Counted from the first letter of the stretch, positions 21,491-30,453 are shown. The stretch is 47,234 nucleotides of DNA from CAZDVQ01 sp964508975 (GCA_964508975.1 CAZDVQ010000034.1:1-47234), one strand, 5' to 3'. The notes: generated by a model from the sequence alone, not told the origin. A program made the numbers and translations.

Positions 21491-24469
21491 TTAATCGTGT
21501 AGCTCGTCGTGTACATCATCGCAGTGGTAATGATGTTGCTCTTTTTTCTGTGGTTTTTGGGTATTGGCACCACCTGATTTCACGTCGATCATTTTACGGA
21601 TGAGGCGCGCGCGTTCTTGCTCGATGAAGCTACGCTTGGCTTTATCTTGCTCTAGGTCGAAGAAAAGGATACCGTCAACGAAGGTTTTCTCGGCTTTGGC
21701 ATACATAGAAAGCGGGTTGTCAGACCAGAGCACCAGGTCAGCATGTTTGCCAACCTTGATGCTACCTACTTTATCCTCCACGTGTAGCAGGATAGCAGGG
21801 TTTAGGGTAACCGTTTTCCAGGCAGCTTCTTCGCTCAACCCACCGTATTTAACCGCTTTGGCCGCTTCCTGGTTGAGGCGACGGGCCATTTCAGCGTCAT
21901 CAGAGTTGATGGCAACCACCACGCCCATGTGTGTCATTAAGGCAGCGTTGTATGGGATGGCATCTTTCACTTCCATTTTGTAGGCCCACCAGTCGGCAAA
22001 AGTAGAGCCACCAGCGCCGTGTTCGGCCATTTTGTCGGCCACTTTGTAGCCTTCGAGGATGTGCGTAAAGGTATTGACTTTGAATCCATGGCGTTGGGCT
22101 ACTTTCATCAACATGTTGATTTCGCTTTGTACGTACGAGTGGCAAGTAATGAAACGCTCGGCCTTCAAGATTTGAAGCAAAGCGTCTAGTTCTATATCAC
22201 GGCGGCGTTTAGCGCCTTTGTTGTCGCCATATTCGCGGGCACGGGTGAAATGATCTTCAAACACTTGTTCCACACCCATACGGGTTTGTGGGAAGCGGAT
22301 GGTATTATCCTCGCCCCAGTTGGATTGTTTTACGTTTTCGCCGAGGGCAAATTTGATAAAACCATCGGCCCCTTCAAATTTCATGGCCTCGGGTGCGTAG
22401 CCCCAGCGCAGTTTGATCAACTGCGACTGACCGCCGATTGGGTTGGCAGAACCGTGTAAAAGGTGACAAGTAGTTACGCCACCAGCAAGTTGGCGGTAAA
22501 TATTCACATCATCTGAATTCACCACGTCGCCGATACGAACTTCGGCCGAGCTAGCTTGTGTGCCTTCGTTTACACCACGGCTAATGGCAATGTGAGAGTG
22601 TTCATCGATGATACCAGCCGTTAAATGTTTACCCGTAGCATCTATGATTGTAGCACCTGCGGCGGGAAGTTTATGCCCGATGGCTTCAATTTTACCATTT
22701 TTAACCAGTACGTCGGTCTCGGTCATGATACCGTCAGTCTCGTTGGTCCAAACGGTAGCATTTTTAATCAAGAATGCGCCTTTGCTGGGTAAACTAGTAT
22801 TACCGTAACCATTAAATGGGTAAAGTATGCTAGCAGGTGTTTCCAGCGGCGTTTCTTTTTTCGATTTTTCTTTGGCTTCTTCTGCTTTGGTTGTTTGCAC
22901 TTTTTTAGCATCCCAAGTTACCCAGCGGCCATCTTGGTTTTGGCCAGTACCGAACCAGCGGCCGTCTTCCACAACACCAGAAAGGCGGAATTGCTTCGCA
23001 GGGTTGTTCTTGTCAGGGTTGTAAACGATGGTGATGGATTTGTCGCTCAAGCTGTACTTAAGTTCTACAGCGGTGCTGTCGGTACCGTCTTTGATGACAG
23101 TCTTTTCAGCTGAACCCGTGGCGTAGATCGTGTAACGTACACTATCAACGTTCAGGAAATAAGTGCCCAGCAAGTTGGGTTTATCCATCTCGGCCAAGAC
23201 GAATCGTTTACCAGATACCCAGTTTTGGAAAATCGTGCTACCGTCCTCGAAGATGTCACCAGAGCAGATTAAAAAGTTGGCCACTTTGCCTTTTTCGATG
23301 GAGCCAACCTGGCTGCTGAGGCCAACATAGCTGGCAGGGGTGAGGGTTAGCGCGCGGAGTGCCTCGTCTTTTGACAAGCCGTACTTGATGGTTTTGCGGA
23401 CCAGTTTCAAGAAATCCTCGCGTTTTTTCAGGTCATCGGAGGTGAAAGCGAAGGGAATACCTGCTGCGGCTAAACGTGCAGGGTTGTATGGGGCGAGTTC
23501 CCAGTGCATCATATCGGCCAATGACACGATATCGGCATAGATTGGGTCTTCCACATCGTAAGCATCGGGGAAGGTTAAGGGCAGGATGAATTTAGCCCCG
23601 GTTGCTTTGAGTTCCTCGATGCGTTGGTATTCATCGCCTTCGCCGCGCATGATATACTGCACGTTAAACTCGTCGCCTATCTTGTCGGCACGCAAGGCTT
23701 CAAAGCGGTCGCGTACTTCGAAGAATAAAGGTAAATCGAGGGCTTGGTTCCACGCGGCTAGAGAAAGGTTTACTTCTTCTGTTTGCTCTTTGTACCAACG
23801 GCCATCGTAAAAGGTTTGACGGAGCAGCGCGATGGCGCCCATCAAACTTGATGGATAATCTTGGCTAGAGCTACCTTTTTTGAAAGAAAAATGCGCCGAG
23901 GCCCTTTCTTTCAAGATAAGTTCATGGGCAGCGCTTTCGCCTAGCAATACTGCCGTGCCTGTACCGCGCATGATACCATCGTGTTGGTGGCTTAGCGCTG
24001 CGCCAAAGCCTACTTTGCGTAATTCTTGGGCACGTTTAGCATCTGATTTAAACACTTCAACGGCGTTAAATTCAGGTTTTAAGGCTTGATTCCATGCATA
24101 AGCGCCTTCTTTGTTGCTGAGGAACTGTGGCCCGTGTCGGTGTCCGCCACCAGGTTTGAGTTCAGGCATGCCGTAATCGCTGTCCAGCTCTATGAAAGCT
24201 GGATATATAAATTTGCCTTTGAGGTCAATTTCGGTGCAGCCGGCTGGTATTTTTACATTTTTGCCTACTTGTTCAATTTTTCCTTGACGAATAATCAAGG
24301 TAGCATCCTCGATGGTTTTACCGGGCTCGGTAATGATGGTCGCATGGGTGAATGCATACCAATCTTGGCGTTCATCGAAAACACCGTTCTGGGGATGGGT
24401 TACTGGCTGGCTTAAAGCAATTGTGCAGTAAGCGCTCCAGCATAAAAGTGCAAGTGCAAAACGTTTCAT
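21491..24469 (-). CDS. Secreted amidohydrolase-family protein with two domains
   Basis: This 992-residue protein has a signal peptide (MKRFALALLCWSAYCTIALS) and two tandem amidohydrolase modules. The first (about 20-430) has the urease-like beta sandwich but a degenerate metal site: where FIDxHxH is expected the sequence is PAFIELDSDYGMP. The second (about 600-970) keeps the metal motif GIIDEHSHIAIS, with later His in FITCHSYVQSEI and FTHILEG, and Asp in VVAINSDDAEMARR. KVGKHADLVLWSDNPLSM closes the fold. Such double proteins are common in Bacteroidota; the substrate is unknown. The ATG at 24469 is chosen for the signal peptide; an upstream start adds 12 unlikely residues. The tail is His/Asp-rich (HHYHCDDVHDELHD). 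Confidence 0.88.
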   Translation of the reverse strand: MKRFALALLCWSAYCTIALSQPVTHPQNGVFDERQDWYAFTHATIITEPGKTIEDATLIIRQGKIEQVGKNVKIPAGCTEIDLKGKFIYPAFIELDSDYGMPELKPGGGHRHGPQFLSNKEGAYAWNQALKPEFNAVEVFKSDAKRAQELRKVGFGAALSHQHDGIMRGTGTAVLLGESAAHELILKERASAHFSFKKGSSSQDYPSSLMGAIALLRQTFYDGRWYKEQTEEVNLSLAAWNQALDLPLFFEVRDRFEALRADKIGDEFNVQYIMRGEGDEYQRIEELKATGAKFILPLTFPDAYDVEDPIYADIVSLADMMHWELAPYNPARLAAAGIPFAFTSDDLKKREDFLKLVRKTIKYGLSKDEALRALTLTPASYVGLSSQVGSIEKGKVANFLICSGDIFEDGSTIFQNWVSGKRFVLAEMDKPNLLGTYFLNVDSVRYTIYATGSAEKTVIKDGTDSTAVELKYSLSDKSITIVYNPDKNNPAKQFRLSGVVEDGRWFGTGQNQDGRWVTWDAKKVQTTKAEEAKEKSKKETPLETPASILYPFNGYGNTSLPSKGAFLIKNATVWTNETDGIMTETDVLVKNGKIEAIGHKLPAAGATIIDATGKHLTAGIIDEHSHIAISRGVNEGTQASSAEVRIGDVVNSDDVNIYRQLAGGVTTCHLLHGSANPIGGQSQLIKLRWGYAPEAMKFEGADGFIKFALGENVKQSNWGEDNTIRFPQTRMGVEQVFEDHFTRAREYGDNKGAKRRRDIELDALLQILKAERFITCHSYVQSEINMLMKVAQRHGFKVNTFTHILEGYKVADKMAEHGAGGSTFADWWAYKMEVKDAIPYNAALMTHMGVVVAINSDDAEMARRLNQEAAKAVKYGGLSEEAAWKTVTLNPAILLHVEDKVGSIKVGKHADLVLWSDNPLSMYAKAEKTFVDGILFFDLEQDKAKRSFIEQERARLIRKMIDVKSGGANTQKPQKKEQHHYHCDDVHDELHD

Positions 24470-24574
24470 CGGCTTAATTGGGTATTTTAGCCTGCAAAGT
24501 TGCATTTTTTTTCATAAACCTATATGGACTATGCACATACACGATTGAAATGGCTGTAATAATTTAACGAAAGA

Positions 24575-24606
24575 GGCCGCTACTGCTCGTTTGAACAATA
24601 GCGGCC
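24575..24606 (-). terminator. Hairpin after the FMN reductase gene
   Basis: GGCCGCTA (24575-24582) pairs with TAGCGGCC (24599-24606) around a 16-nt loop. The U tract on the minus strand is weak (TCTTTC), so termination strength is uncertain. Confidence 0.5.
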
Positions 24607-24626
24607 CCCATATTTTAGCACCTATA

Positions 24627-25172
24627 TTATTGCGCTGCGTTTTGAAGCGCTTGCTTTACACCTTCCAGTACAAGACGATAATTTTCATTCAACTCCGTAT
24701 TGGTAATACCGAGTTGTTCGTCGAAGTTTTCTTTAAATTTAGGCAAGCTAAAAGTGCCTAGCAGCGTGGCGCCGTGTATCGGGAAACGGGTACGTGCAGC
24801 TTCCATGACGCCTAGTCCACCCCGTGGGCCAGGTGCCGTTGAAAGTAACAGCATAGCCTTGTGCTCGAACATTTTAAGCTGAAGCCTAGAGGTCCAATCG
24901 AAAAGATTTTTGAAAACACTGGTGTAAGTACCGTTGTGTTCAGCAAGCGAGATGATGATCAGATCAGCCGACTGGAGCTTGGCCAAAAAGGGATGCACCG
25001 GCGCTGGAATACCCTCGGCCTGTTCAAGGTCGGTGGTAAATAAAGGCAGTGGATAATCGTTCAAGTCGAGGATTTCAACCTCTGCTTGGTTAAATTGATG
25101 CGCCGTGTATGCGGCAAAAGTCTTGTTGATGGAGTTTTTGCTGGCGCTGGCGCCAAAAGCGATGATTTTCAT
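24627..25172 (-). CDS. NAD(P)H-dependent FMN reductase family protein
   Basis: This 181-residue flavodoxin-fold protein belongs to the NADPH-dependent FMN reductase (chromate reductase/azoreductase-like) family. The FMN phosphate loop is FGASASKNSINKTFA (about residues 6-20). AEHNGTYTSVFKNLFDW (about 79-95) is the conserved segment that contacts flavin and the dimer partner, and STAPGPRGGLGVMEAAR (about 111-127) covers the isoalloxazine ring. It should be a cytosolic quinone, flavin or metal reductase. It follows the pirin gene by 9 bp, so the two are probably co-transcribed; this pair suggests a role in quinone or redox stress. Confidence 0.9.
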   Translation of the reverse strand: MKIIAFGASASKNSINKTFAAYTAHQFNQAEVEILDLNDYPLPLFTTDLEQAEGIPAPVHPFLAKLQSADLIIISLAEHNGTYTSVFKNLFDWTSRLQLKMFEHKAMLLLSTAPGPRGGLGVMEAARTRFPIHGATLLGTFSLPKFKENFDEQLGITNTELNENYRLVLEGVKQALQNAAQ

Positions 25173-25181
25173 AAGGGGTTT

Positions 25182-26054
25182 TTATTGCATTGGGACTTCC
25201 ATGAGTAATATCTCGGCATCTTGCGATTTTGCCACCAGGTTTAGGGCTGTAATATCCCAGATGCCCATGCCGTCGCGGGTGTTCAGTAACTGGCCATCCA
25301 CCTCAATATCACCTTTAAGTACAAAGGCGTATACGCCGTTGTTCGGGTTCTTCAAGGTGTATTCCGTCTTGAATCCCTCATCAAACTTACCCATGTGGAA
25401 CCAGGCATCTTGGTGAATCCAAACACCTTCGTCGCTTGCGCTGGGCGATAAAACTTGCTGGAGCTTATTGTGCCTGTCTTGAACATTGAGGCTTATTTGG
25501 TCGTAGCGTGGGCTCACGTTGCGCTTGTTGGGGAACAACCAAATCTGTAGAAATTTAACCTGGCGGTCGTGGTTTTTATTTTGCTCGCTATGGGTAATAC
25601 CGCTGCCAGCGCTCATGACCTGGATATCACCGTGTTTAATAACCGCCACGTTGCCCATGCTGTCTTTATGCGTTAGGTCGCCTTCCAGCGGGATACTGAT
25701 AATTTCCATGTTGTCATGCGGGTGGGTACCAAACCCCATGCCGCCTGCCACCACGTCGTCGTTTAATACACGCAATACACCAAAGCGCATCCGTTCTGGG
25801 TTATGATAGTTTGCAAAGCTAAAGGTGTGGTGCGAGTCGAGCCATCCGTGGTTGGCATGCCCACGGGTATCTGCTTTGTGTAGTACTTTGTTTGACATGA
25901 TGTTTGAGTTTGTGTTCGGAATATGGTTAAACCCAACGACATCTATAGGCAAGAGCTCATCGTTGTCGTTTTGGCTCAAAGCAGCTAGCGAGCCAGTTGA
26001 GGCCAAGACTACTGAACCTAAAAATCCATTCCGGAGAAAAGTTTTCCTATCCAT
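25182..26054 (-). CDS. Pirin family protein with exported N-terminal extension
   Basis: This 290-residue protein is a bicupin of the pirin family, whose members bind a divalent metal and often have quercetinase activity. The ordinary pirin region begins at MSNKVLHKADTRGHANHGWL (residue 53). The metal site is visible as GTHPHDNMEIISI (two His, one Glu) and the later ITHSEQN. The first 52 residues are unusual: a signal-like start (MDRKTFLRNGFLGSVVLAST) and a polar linker containing VVGFNHIPN. If translated from 26054 the protein would be exported; the ATG at the pirin start would give a cytosolic form of 238 residues. The neighbouring FMN reductase is cytosolic, so the location matters. Confidence 0.88.
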   Translation of the reverse strand: MDRKTFLRNGFLGSVVLASTGSLAALSQNDNDELLPIDVVGFNHIPNTNSNIMSNKVLHKADTRGHANHGWLDSHHTFSFANYHNPERMRFGVLRVLNDDVVAGGMGFGTHPHDNMEIISIPLEGDLTHKDSMGNVAVIKHGDIQVMSAGSGITHSEQNKNHDRQVKFLQIWLFPNKRNVSPRYDQISLNVQDRHNKLQQVLSPSASDEGVWIHQDAWFHMGKFDEGFKTEYTLKNPNNGVYAFVLKGDIEVDGQLLNTRDGMGIWDITALNLVAKSQDAEILLMEVPMQ

Positions 26055-26190
26055 GACGCGCCTGTTTTTGAGGTTTATCGGTGATTCAATTTTGCGTACT
26101 TAAACAATCATACAGGCCTATGGTTCGGTTGGCATTATGCTTGCAAACGATGGGATGAAAAATTGTATAGCCTCAATCCCAACTATACCT

Positions 26191-26198
26191 TAACTTTG
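26191..26198 (+). promoter_or_regulatory. Promoter -7 box (TAACTTTG) for the alpha/beta hydrolase-like gene
   Basis: TAACTTTG fits TAnnTTTG and lies 21 bp before the ATG at 26220, which supports that start over a longer in-frame version beginning at 26163. Confidence 0.55.
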
Positions 26199-26219
26199 AA
26201 GCCAGACAAAACTTTCACT

Positions 26220-27065
26220 ATGAACCGCGTCAACATTATTGCAGCACTGACTTGTATAGCGTTTTGCTGCCAGGCCAAGTTGTTTGCGCTTAACCCATCG
26301 GCCAAGTACAAACAAACACCCGAGGATTTTAAGTTGCGATATGAAAGCCACGAAACCAAAACGAAAGACGGGGCCAAGCTAAAAATTTGGTATTTCCCCA
26401 ACGATGAACCCAGTGGCAAACTCATTTTACTCTGCCACAACGGGGAAGGCAACATGTCTGATTACCTGCACCGGGTTGTCGAGTTCCAACACATCGGATA
26501 CCATGTGGTTTGCTTTGATTACCGCGGTTTTGGCGAGAGCAGTCCTTTTTATATCGACCCTAGAATGTTTACTTATGCCGAGTTCGAGCTGGACGTGAAG
26601 GCCATGATCGATTTTTGCCGCAACGCTTTTGCCAAGCATTTTGATATTTACGGCTGGGGTGTTGGGGCCGGGCTGGCCTTGGGCATCGGTTGGAGCGAAA
26701 CTGAAATCGTGCATATCATTGCCGATAGCCCTTACCTGAGCATGACCGACCTTCGCCTGCGCTTCAGGGATAAACAACTTAAATTACATGCACCTTTGAT
26801 TGATTTTGAGCCTAAGTACGAGCCATTAAACGCCCTGGAGCAAGCCCCCAAAACATTGGGCAAAAACATGAAAAGCGTTTATCTGGTCATCGGCTCGCAC
26901 GATCCTTTGTTCACCATCGATGATATGCGAGCCTTGCAAAATAAGCAACCGCTCCATTTCCCAATGCGTATCCTTGAGATTGAAAACCCTAATATGCTCG
27001 ACAATTTTATGGTCGACCGCACGGCCTTCATGATCAAAGTCAAGGCATTTTTGGCCTTGAAATAA
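26220..27065 (+). CDS. Alpha/beta hydrolase-fold protein lacking catalytic residues
   Basis: This 281-residue protein has a signal peptide (MNRVNIIAALTCIAFCCQA) and an alpha/beta hydrolase fold of the BEM46/DUF-type. KLILLCHNGEGNMSDYL is the oxyanion-loop strand, and VVCFDYRGFGESS the next conserved turn. The nucleophile elbow, normally GxSxG, is YGWGVGAG: the Ser position (residue 147) is Gly. The acid DPLFT after LVIGSHD is present, but no His is found at the expected place near the C-terminus (MLDNFMVDRTAF). It therefore seems not to be a serine hydrolase and may be a binding or structural protein. It is convergent with the Spy-like gene. Confidence 0.82.
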   Translation: MNRVNIIAALTCIAFCCQAKLFALNPSAKYKQTPEDFKLRYESHETKTKDGAKLKIWYFPNDEPSGKLILLCHNGEGNMSDYLHRVVEFQHIGYHVVCFDYRGFGESSPFYIDPRMFTYAEFELDVKAMIDFCRNAFAKHFDIYGWGVGAGLALGIGWSETEIVHIIADSPYLSMTDLRLRFRDKQLKLHAPLIDFEPKYEPLNALEQAPKTLGKNMKSVYLVIGSHDPLFTIDDMRALQNKQPLHFPMRILEIENPNMLDNFMVDRTAFMIKVKAFLALK

Positions 27066-27091
27066 AAAAAGCCAGGCGCTGGGCCTGGCTT
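27062..27091 (-). terminator. Rho-independent terminator of the Spy-like gene
   Basis: AAGCCAGGC (27069-27077) pairs with GCCTGGCTT (27083-27091), and the minus-strand transcript continues into a T run (A run at 27064-27070). It sits between two convergent genes. Confidence 0.88.
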
Positions 27092-27110
27092 GTAAATCGA
27101 GCTGGAAAGC

Positions 27111-27494
27111 TTAATTTCCCTTTGCTGCCTTGCGATCGGCATGTTTTTCTTTTTGCATTTCCTTGAATTTTTTCAGCTGTTCAGGGTTGAGTACAGCTTT
27201 AATTTCGTCGCGGACTTGTTTTCTGATGGGCTGCATTTTTTCCTTGGCCTGGTCGCGAGTTAAGCTACCGTCCTGGCGGATAGCCTGCATTTGCGGCTTG
27301 TACTTTTCGTGGATAGCCTTGATGCTGTTCACCTGGGCTTGGCTCAAGTTGAGCTCGGCGGTCATTTCTTCCAGGCGGTCCTCGGCCATTTCTGCACGTT
27401 CGCCGCGTTTAGCGTGGTCAGGTTTCTGGGCAAATGCCACGCTGCCGATGGCCATTAAACAAACGAGGGCTACAAATTTCAATGTTTTCATCAT
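27111..27494 (-). CDS. Spy/CpxP-like periplasmic protein
   Basis: This 127-residue protein has a signal peptide (MMKTLKFVALVCLMAIGSVAFA) followed by an all-helical, strongly charged domain. LNLSQAQVNSIKAIHEKY and VLNPEQLKKFKEMQKE are the two LTxxQ-like repeats of Spy-family periplasmic chaperones. A C-terminal HADRKAAKGN tail is basic. It is a lone gene, unlike the related protein in the sigma operon at 17094. Expected role: ATP-independent protection of periplasmic proteins, or sensing of envelope stress; neither can be settled from the sequence. Confidence 0.85.
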   Translation of the reverse strand: MMKTLKFVALVCLMAIGSVAFAQKPDHAKRGERAEMAEDRLEEMTAELNLSQAQVNSIKAIHEKYKPQMQAIRQDGSLTRDQAKEKMQPIRKQVRDEIKAVLNPEQLKKFKEMQKEKHADRKAAKGN

Positions 27495-27587
27495 GTGCTG
27501 CTTGATTGATAAGTGATTTGTTTTGTGTTTACGCTATCATAGACCAAGCATATGCGCCAAGGTTTAATTCATGGAGTATTTTTATTT

Positions 27588-27710
27588 TGGGCGTTGCGCC
27601 GCATGCGCGTCGCCGCTCCCTTTTGGGCTTCGCTGCGCTCGGTGCTTCGCACCGGGCCTTACGGCCCGCCCGCCAGGCAGCTAACGCGACGGCTGCGCAG
27701 CAGCCGTTTT
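27588..27710 (-). repeat. REP-like GC-rich element (reverse)
   Basis: Begins TTTTGGGCGTTGCGCCGC and ends GCAGCTAACGCGACGGC-like text with a GGCTGCGCAGCAGCC hairpin. TTAATGGTTAAT text follows. Together with the composite repeat at 27728-28068 it fills the 612-bp gap before the small T9SS gene. Confidence 0.75.
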
Positions 27711-27727
27711 TTAATGGTTAATGATAA

Positions 27728-28068
27728 AGGGTTAATGGTTAATGACGTGTAGGGGCGACCCTTGTGGTCGCCCAATGAATGGGTACGCCAGAACACAGTT
27801 CGGCCTAGCTTGTAGATTTGAGGATGTGAGGATGAATTTTATCAACTCTGCTCTCAGCCCTCTGCGCTCATAACTATCCAATGGCCTAGCGATGCGAAGG
27901 GCGGCCGTAGGCCGTACCGCAGGGGCGTAGCCCCCAGGTATGAGCGAACAGCGAACCCGTAGCGTAGCGCCGCCGTGCAGCGGCGAAGGCCCCAAAAGCA
28001 TAAATGATAAAATGAGTAAAGGATAAAATGACTTTGGATTAGCGATTTTTGATTTTTGCGTTTTAGCA
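27728..28068 (+). repeat. ~340-bp composite repeat, copy 1 (forward)
   Basis: The order is TTAATGGTTAATGA, a GTAGGGGCGACC hairpin, ACGCCAGAACAC, ACTCTGCTCTCAGCCCTCTG, a REP-like core (GGCCTAGCGATGCGAAGGGC to GGCCCCAAAA), then ATAAATGATAAAATGA and GATTAGCGATTTTTG. The same order with high identity occurs in reverse at 37420-37782. It ends just before the truncated signal peptide of the gene at 28107. Confidence 0.85.
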
Positions 28069-28106
28069 TTTTGTAAATTTTGTTTATCTTTGGACAAACG
28101 AACGTT

Positions 28107-28511
28107 ATGGCAGGAGGGTGCATCGTTGATCTTTGCCCCGTGGTTGCCGGCCCTGGTATTTACCTGGCCCGTAGTATTTATGCTAGCCAGGTTGATGAAC
28201 TTTATACCGACGAGGAGGTTTGCATGGGGCAAGGTATACAATTGAGGGAGGGAAAAGATACCCTGGAGGAAGGCTATATACTTTATCCTATACCTGCGTG
28301 GAATACCTTGAGCGTACGTTCCCCTGAACCAGTTCAAGCTTACCGGATGCTAAACCACGTAGGGCAGGAAGTATCTCCCTACCAGGTACTTGCCGAAGCC
28401 TCCACTAGTTTTGAAATTGATCTGGGCAAGCAAGGAAATGGGCTTTACATACTTGAGTTACACCTTGAATCAGGTGCGTTAAAAAGCTTAAAGTTTATCA
28501 TCGCTAAATAA
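28107..28511 (+). CDS. Small T9SS-tailed protein with truncated N-terminus
   Basis: This protein has 134 residues from the ATG at 28107. Its last ~80 residues form a T9SS-like sorting domain (YILYPIPAWNTLSV ... GLYILELHLES ... LKFIIAK). The N-terminal part resembles small Bacteroidota proteins with an AGG ... SIGQV ... GQGVQ layout (here MAGG, YASQV, GQGIQLREG). In the same frame, upstream of the ATG, the codons read ILFIFGQTNV, which looks like the end of a signal peptide; a stop at 28074 interrupts it just where the composite repeat ends. The gene therefore seems 5'-truncated, and translation from the ATG or an upstream TTG (28080) would lack a full signal peptide. It is 7 bp before the large T9SS gene, as in the pair at 3-286. 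Confidence 0.6.
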   Translation: MAGGCIVDLCPVVAGPGIYLARSIYASQVDELYTDEEVCMGQGIQLREGKDTLEEGYILYPIPAWNTLSVRSPEPVQAYRMLNHVGQEVSPYQVLAEASTSFEIDLGKQGNGLYILELHLESGALKSLKFIIAK

Positions 28512-28518
28512 GCATACA

Positions 28519-30453
28519 ATGAAAAAGATTATAATGAACCTTATTGGGTTAATGACTTTATTACAAACCCTACAAGCCCAAAAACACGATGCTCACTGGA
28601 TGTTTTACTCAGGAGGTACGTCTACTTTTGCGGCATCGTACTGTAGCACTTACCCACCCCAGCAACAAAATTACTATACCGCGGGGATGGGTGGCATTGA
28701 TTTTAATACTAATTATGTGATAACACGTTGTGATAGCATGTACGATTTTGTGCTATTGTCGGGTTACGTGAGCATGAGCGATGAGGCTGGGAATTACATT
28801 TTTAGTACTGACGGTAAAAGGATAATAGACTCCACAGGTAACTTGATGCCAGGGGGGGATAGCCTGAGTTTCATGTACATGGAGGATTTTATGGTAGATA
28901 CCATCCAGCAAACCGCCTGGGTTTACGCTTCGGGTAACATCATGGTGCTGCCCTGGCCTGGGCATCCAGGGCAATATATATACCTGGAGCAGGTGTTGGT
29001 GCCGTACTACGTGGCCTCGTTGGGCGGCTACGTGTTGCGCAACGCTGGCTTGCGGCAGCACTTGATTGATATGAACACGAACGGGGGGAGGGGCAGCGTG
29101 GTGGTGCGGGACAACGCGGTGGTAATGCCGATAGATACGCTTTCTGGCGGTGGATTGGCAGCCTGTCGACATGCGAACGGCCGAGACTGGTGGATAATAC
29201 AACCCGGGTTTAATAATAACTGCTATTATCGTTTACTGCTGGACCCCACTGGTCTGCTGTACAACGGGAAACAATGCATTGGGGATTTTGTCAGTCATCC
29301 GTACCGTGAAGAGGAGTTTTTGCCCGTTTTTTCCCCTGATGGCCAATACTATGGCCGGGCTAACGCTATACCCCTGGGTAACAGTTTTGTCAGCCTGTTT
29401 AAATTTGATAGGGAGACGGGCTTGTTTGAATCGGAGATTAACTGGGTGCCAAACCTCGGGAATAACCCGCTGCCTGGGGCATTCGGCTTTGCCGCATCGA
29501 GCAGGGTATTTTACGTGGGCTCATCTGCTGGTTTACACCAGTACAAACTCAATCGTTTTGACCTCGGGAGTATAGAACAGACGGAGATTTTGATAGAGGA
29601 TACCAGGACTAGTTACGGATACCAGCATCCTTTGTACGGGCTACAATACAACTATAATCTTTTCTATAAAATGAACTTAGGCCTAGATGACTGGTTGTAT
29701 TTCCATCCTTCGAGTGGCTACGTTTTAAGTGCGTTGGAGTCGCCAGATAGCCTTGGTTCGGCTTGTAACCTGAACTGGTTATCGAGGTATTTGCCAGTTG
29801 TAACTGGAGTATCGTTGCCTAACCACCCCCACTACCGCCTGGGTGCATTAACGGGCAGCGTTTGCGACACGCTGGGTTTAAGCAGCCTGCAAAGTAATAG
29901 CTACTGGCTAGACTTTGGCCAGGTGGAGGCGGGCAGCAGTGCAACGCTGGGTATAGACGTGGTATCGCGGGTGGGTTACCCGGCCAGCCTGGATACCTTG
30001 CAGTACCGGCAGTCCACGGGTGTATTCAGCAGTAGCTTGGCCTTGCCTACCATGTTGCCCAAGTATGATACCTTGCACTACGATGTAACGTTCTCGCCCA
30101 CGGCCTCTGGCTACGTGGAAGACACGCTTGAGCTACACAGCAACTACGGCGTGGTAAGGGTTCGTTTAACGGGCAATGGCATCAGCTCGGTAGGCACGGT
30201 GGCCAGCCAGCCTGTGTCGGTACAGTTGTACCCCAACCCGGCCAGCAACACGGTAACGGTGTACTCGCAAGGCGCGGAGATAGCTCAAGCCTCGTTGTAT
30301 AGCAGTCGGGGCGAGTTGCTCAAAACACAAAGCATTGCCCAGTCAAAAGGCCAACTGGACCTCGCGGGCTTAGCGCCGGGCCTCTACCTCGTGGAGCTGG
30401 TACTGGCGGATGGAAGAAGGGGTATTTCCAAGTTATTAGTTATTAATTATTAG
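28519..30453 (+). CDS. T9SS secreted protein with propeller-like passenger and HYDIN-like domain
   Basis: This 644-residue surface or released protein has a signal peptide (MKKIIMNLIGLMTLLQTLQA). Residues ~25-430 are a beta-rich passenger with repeated strand-turn units (GNIMVLPWPGHPGQYIYLEQ; FLPVFSPDGQYYGRA; SLFKFDRETGLF), similar to WD40/PD40 propellers. A choice-of-anchor D/HYDIN-like domain follows (VTFSPTASGYVEDTLEL ... VRLTGNG). The type A T9SS sorting domain runs from LYPNPASNTV to KLLVINY. The 3' end and following DNA are nearly identical to the gene ending at 1585. A run of seven G lies at 28852-28858, here in frame. The first strands after the signal peptide (HWMFYSGG) fit the mature N-terminus. 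Confidence 0.88.
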   Translation: MKKIIMNLIGLMTLLQTLQAQKHDAHWMFYSGGTSTFAASYCSTYPPQQQNYYTAGMGGIDFNTNYVITRCDSMYDFVLLSGYVSMSDEAGNYIFSTDGKRIIDSTGNLMPGGDSLSFMYMEDFMVDTIQQTAWVYASGNIMVLPWPGHPGQYIYLEQVLVPYYVASLGGYVLRNAGLRQHLIDMNTNGGRGSVVVRDNAVVMPIDTLSGGGLAACRHANGRDWWIIQPGFNNNCYYRLLLDPTGLLYNGKQCIGDFVSHPYREEEFLPVFSPDGQYYGRANAIPLGNSFVSLFKFDRETGLFESEINWVPNLGNNPLPGAFGFAASSRVFYVGSSAGLHQYKLNRFDLGSIEQTEILIEDTRTSYGYQHPLYGLQYNYNLFYKMNLGLDDWLYFHPSSGYVLSALESPDSLGSACNLNWLSRYLPVVTGVSLPNHPHYRLGALTGSVCDTLGLSSLQSNSYWLDFGQVEAGSSATLGIDVVSRVGYPASLDTLQYRQSTGVFSSSLALPTMLPKYDTLHYDVTFSPTASGYVEDTLELHSNYGVVRVRLTGNGISSVGTVASQPVSVQLYPNPASNTVTVYSQGAEIAQASLYSSRGELLKTQSIAQSKGQLDLAGLAPGLYLVELVLADGRRGISKLLVINY

